NCBI GenBank assembly: GCA_040752295.1
Contig: JBFMFE010000138.1
Coordinates: 1 to 6,494, forward strand
Length of the DNA: 6,494 bases
Source of the DNA: JBFMFE01 sp040752295
GTDB taxonomy: Bacteria; UBP15; UBA6099; JBFMBQ01
Direction: 5' to 3'
Shown: positions 5,086 to 6,494 of the stretch, one piece after another
Position numbering within the stretch: the first letter of the stretch is position 1
Layout: every line of letters starts with the position of its first letter
Translations under genes and position numbers: made by a program
The notes under the pieces: generated by a model
Seen by the model: only the letters and a program-made list of their open reading frames with translations
Databases searched by the model: none
What the model was told of the DNA's origin: nothing

Positions 5086-6494
5086 ATGTGCGGAATTGCG
5101 GGAATATGGACGCCGGATGCGGCAGGCTCCGCGCCTGATTTGCGCGCCCTCGCGGAAACGATGGCGCGCACGCTCGCCCACAGGGGTCCCGACGACCACG
5201 GCGCGTGGTCGGACACGAGCGACGGCGTCGCCCTCGCACACCGCCGCCTCTCCATCATTGACCTCTCACCCCTCGGCGCACAGCCCATGATCTCGTCCGA
5301 CGGTCGCTTCGTCATCGTTTACAACGGCGAGGTCTATAACTTCCCCGAACTCCGCGCCGAACTTGAATCGAAGGGACACGTCTTCCGCGGACGTTCCGAC
5401 ACCGAGGTGCTCCTCACTTCGTTCATGGAATGGGGCGTTGAAGCCTCCATCGGCAGGTTCGTCGGAATGTTCGCCTTCGCACTCTGGGACCGCGCGCGCA
5501 GGGAACTCCACCTCGCTCGCGACCCCCTGGGCATCAAGCCCCTCTACTACGGCTGGGCGGGCGGCGCCTTCCTCTTCGCCTCCGAAATGAAGGCGATCTG
5601 CGCCCACCCCGGCTTCACGAGAGAACTCAACACCGGCGCCGTCCCCTTGTACTTTCACTTCGGCTACGTCCCCTCGCCCCATTCAATCTATCGCGGCATC
5701 GCCGCCCTCAGACCCGGATGCCTGCTGAAAATTGACCCCGAAGCCCTGCGCCGCCGCGAGCCGCGCCTCATCCCCTACTGGTCCGCAAAGGACGTCGTCG
5801 AAAAAGCCCTCTCGGACCCCTTCCCCGGCGCCGAGACCGATGCCGCCCGGGAACTGGAGCGCCTCCTCCGCCGCTCTGTCCGCTCACACATGATCTCCGA
5901 CGTCCCCGTCGGCGTCTTCCTCTCCGGCGGCGTTGACTCCTCCCTCGTCGCGGCGCTCGCGGTCGCCGAGTCCGGCGCCGGCGTCAAAACCTTCACCGTC
6001 GGGTTCGAGGAACGGCGGTACAACGAAGCCGCGGAGGCATCCGCCGTCGCCCGCCGCCTCGGAACGGCTCACACCGAAATGTACGCCTCCTCGCGCGACG
6101 CCCTCGACGTCGTCCCCCGCCTCCCCGAAATGTACGACGAGCCTTTCGGCGATTCCTCGCAAATCCCCACTTTCCTCGTCTCGCGGCTGACAAGAAAACA
6201 CGTCACGGTCGTCCTCTCCGGCGACGGCGGTGACGAACTGTTCTTCGGTTATGGAATGTACCCCTCCGTGATGAAAGCGTGGAAATCGAGCCGACGGGCG
6301 CCCGCCCCCCTCCGGGCGCTCTGCGCCCGCGCCCTCCTCGCCATCAGCCCGGCGACCCGCCGCCTGCCCCCCGCCGCCCTGCTTCCCCCCGCCCGCCTCA
6401 TGGGCAGAAACCCGGAAAATCTCCGCGAAAGCGCCCTCCGCCTCGCGCGCGGCTGGCTCGCACGCGGCTTCTACGACTTCTACCCCATGCGCCT
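5086..6494 (+). CDS. asnB: Asparagine synthase (glutamine-hydrolysing), 3' end cut by the window
   Basis: The frame is open for 469 codons to the window edge; the family is usually about 600-640 residues, so the C-terminus is missing. The N-terminal class II glutamine amidotransferase domain starts MCGIAGIW, with Cys2 as nucleophile after Met removal, then HRGPDD (32-37), HRRLSIIDL (52-60), YNGEVYN (79-85) and SDTE (104-107). The synthetase domain has the ATP pyrophosphatase loop SGGVDSS (280-286), GDSSQIPT (355-362) and SGDGGDE (378-384). It should hydrolyse glutamine and pass ammonia to an AMP-activated carboxylate, normally aspartate. The start is fixed by the need for Cys at position 2. 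Motifs such as DSSQIPT also occur in asnB paralogues of polysaccharide clusters, so a role in modifying a surface polymer rather than making free asparagine is possible; the missing downstream genes would tell. Codon use is strongly biased to C in the third position. Confidence 0.93.
   Translation, partial: MCGIAGIWTPDAAGSAPDLRALAETMARTLAHRGPDDHGAWSDTSDGVALAHRRLSIIDLSPLGAQPMISSDGRFVIVYNGEVYNFPELRAELESKGHVFRGRSDTEVLLTSFMEWGVEASIGRFVGMFAFALWDRARRELHLARDPLGIKPLYYGWAGGAFLFASEMKAICAHPGFTRELNTGAVPLYFHFGYVPSPHSIYRGIAALRPGCLLKIDPEALRRREPRLIPYWSAKDVVEKALSDPFPGAETDAARELERLLRRSVRSHMISDVPVGVFLSGGVDSSLVAALAVAESGAGVKTFTVGFEERRYNEAAEASAVARRLGTAHTEMYASSRDALDVVPRLPEMYDEPFGDSSQIPTFLVSRLTRKHVTVVLSGDGGDELFFGYGMYPSVMKAWKSSRRAPAPLRALCARALLAISPATRRLPPAALLPPARLMGRNPENLRESALRLARGWLARGFYDFYPMR

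Noticed and set aside
5266..5682. Minus-strand frames opposite asnB (also around 5884-6201)
   Set aside because: They are shadows of the intact asnB frame, with Gly/Glu/Arg-rich translations and no recognisable motif.

Overview
The window is a high-GC bacterial chromosomal segment with four protein genes arranged around one divergent regulatory region. Two conserved housekeeping genes lie on the minus strand: purA (adenylosuccinate synthetase, 2637-3920) and, downstream of it, clpC (ClpC-type AAA+ unfoldase with a UVR-like middle domain, 55-2499). Two genes lie on the plus strand: a secreted discoidin-like (F5/8 type C) protein of 247 residues (4197-4940), then the first 469 codons of a glutamine-hydrolysing asparagine synthetase (asnB-like, 5086 to the window edge). 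The organism cannot be named from the sequence. ClpC plus a signal-peptide discoidin protein plus high GC would fit a PVC-group or other high-GC candidate-phylum bacterium, but that is only a guess.

Layout: 1-54 is a GC-rich tail downstream of clpC with short repeats. clpC and purA are 137 bp apart on the same strand with no convincing terminator between them, so they are probably cotranscribed; both have a GGGGTGA Shine-Dalgarno sequence. The 276 bp between purA and the discoidin gene (3921-4196) are the most structured part of the window. They hold, in order, a purA leader with an 8-bp inverted repeat, a near-consensus purA promoter (TTGACA-N17-TAGAAT), a G-quadruplex-type motif, an array of six 9-bp repeats containing a 17-bp palindrome, and a near-consensus promoter (TTGATA-N17-TAAAAT) for the discoidin gene. 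That last promoter has a perfect inverted repeat in its spacer and a predicted leader of only about 10 nt without a Shine-Dalgarno sequence. After the discoidin gene, 145 bp without a recognisable promoter or terminator lead to asnB.

How the genes relate: purA (the IMP to adenylosuccinate step of AMP synthesis) and clpC (protein quality control with ClpP) are not functionally linked in an obvious way and look like a housekeeping transcription unit. The discoidin protein probably acts outside the cytoplasm. The AsnB-type enzyme makes asparagine or, in some subfamilies, amidates other products; its downstream context lies outside the window. The plus strand is C-rich across genes of both orientations, which suggests that the minus strand is the replication-leading strand. 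No tRNA, rRNA, CRISPR array, insertion sequence or prophage gene was seen, and I found no convincing previously undescribed multi-gene system. The divergent promoter region is the best candidate for further work.
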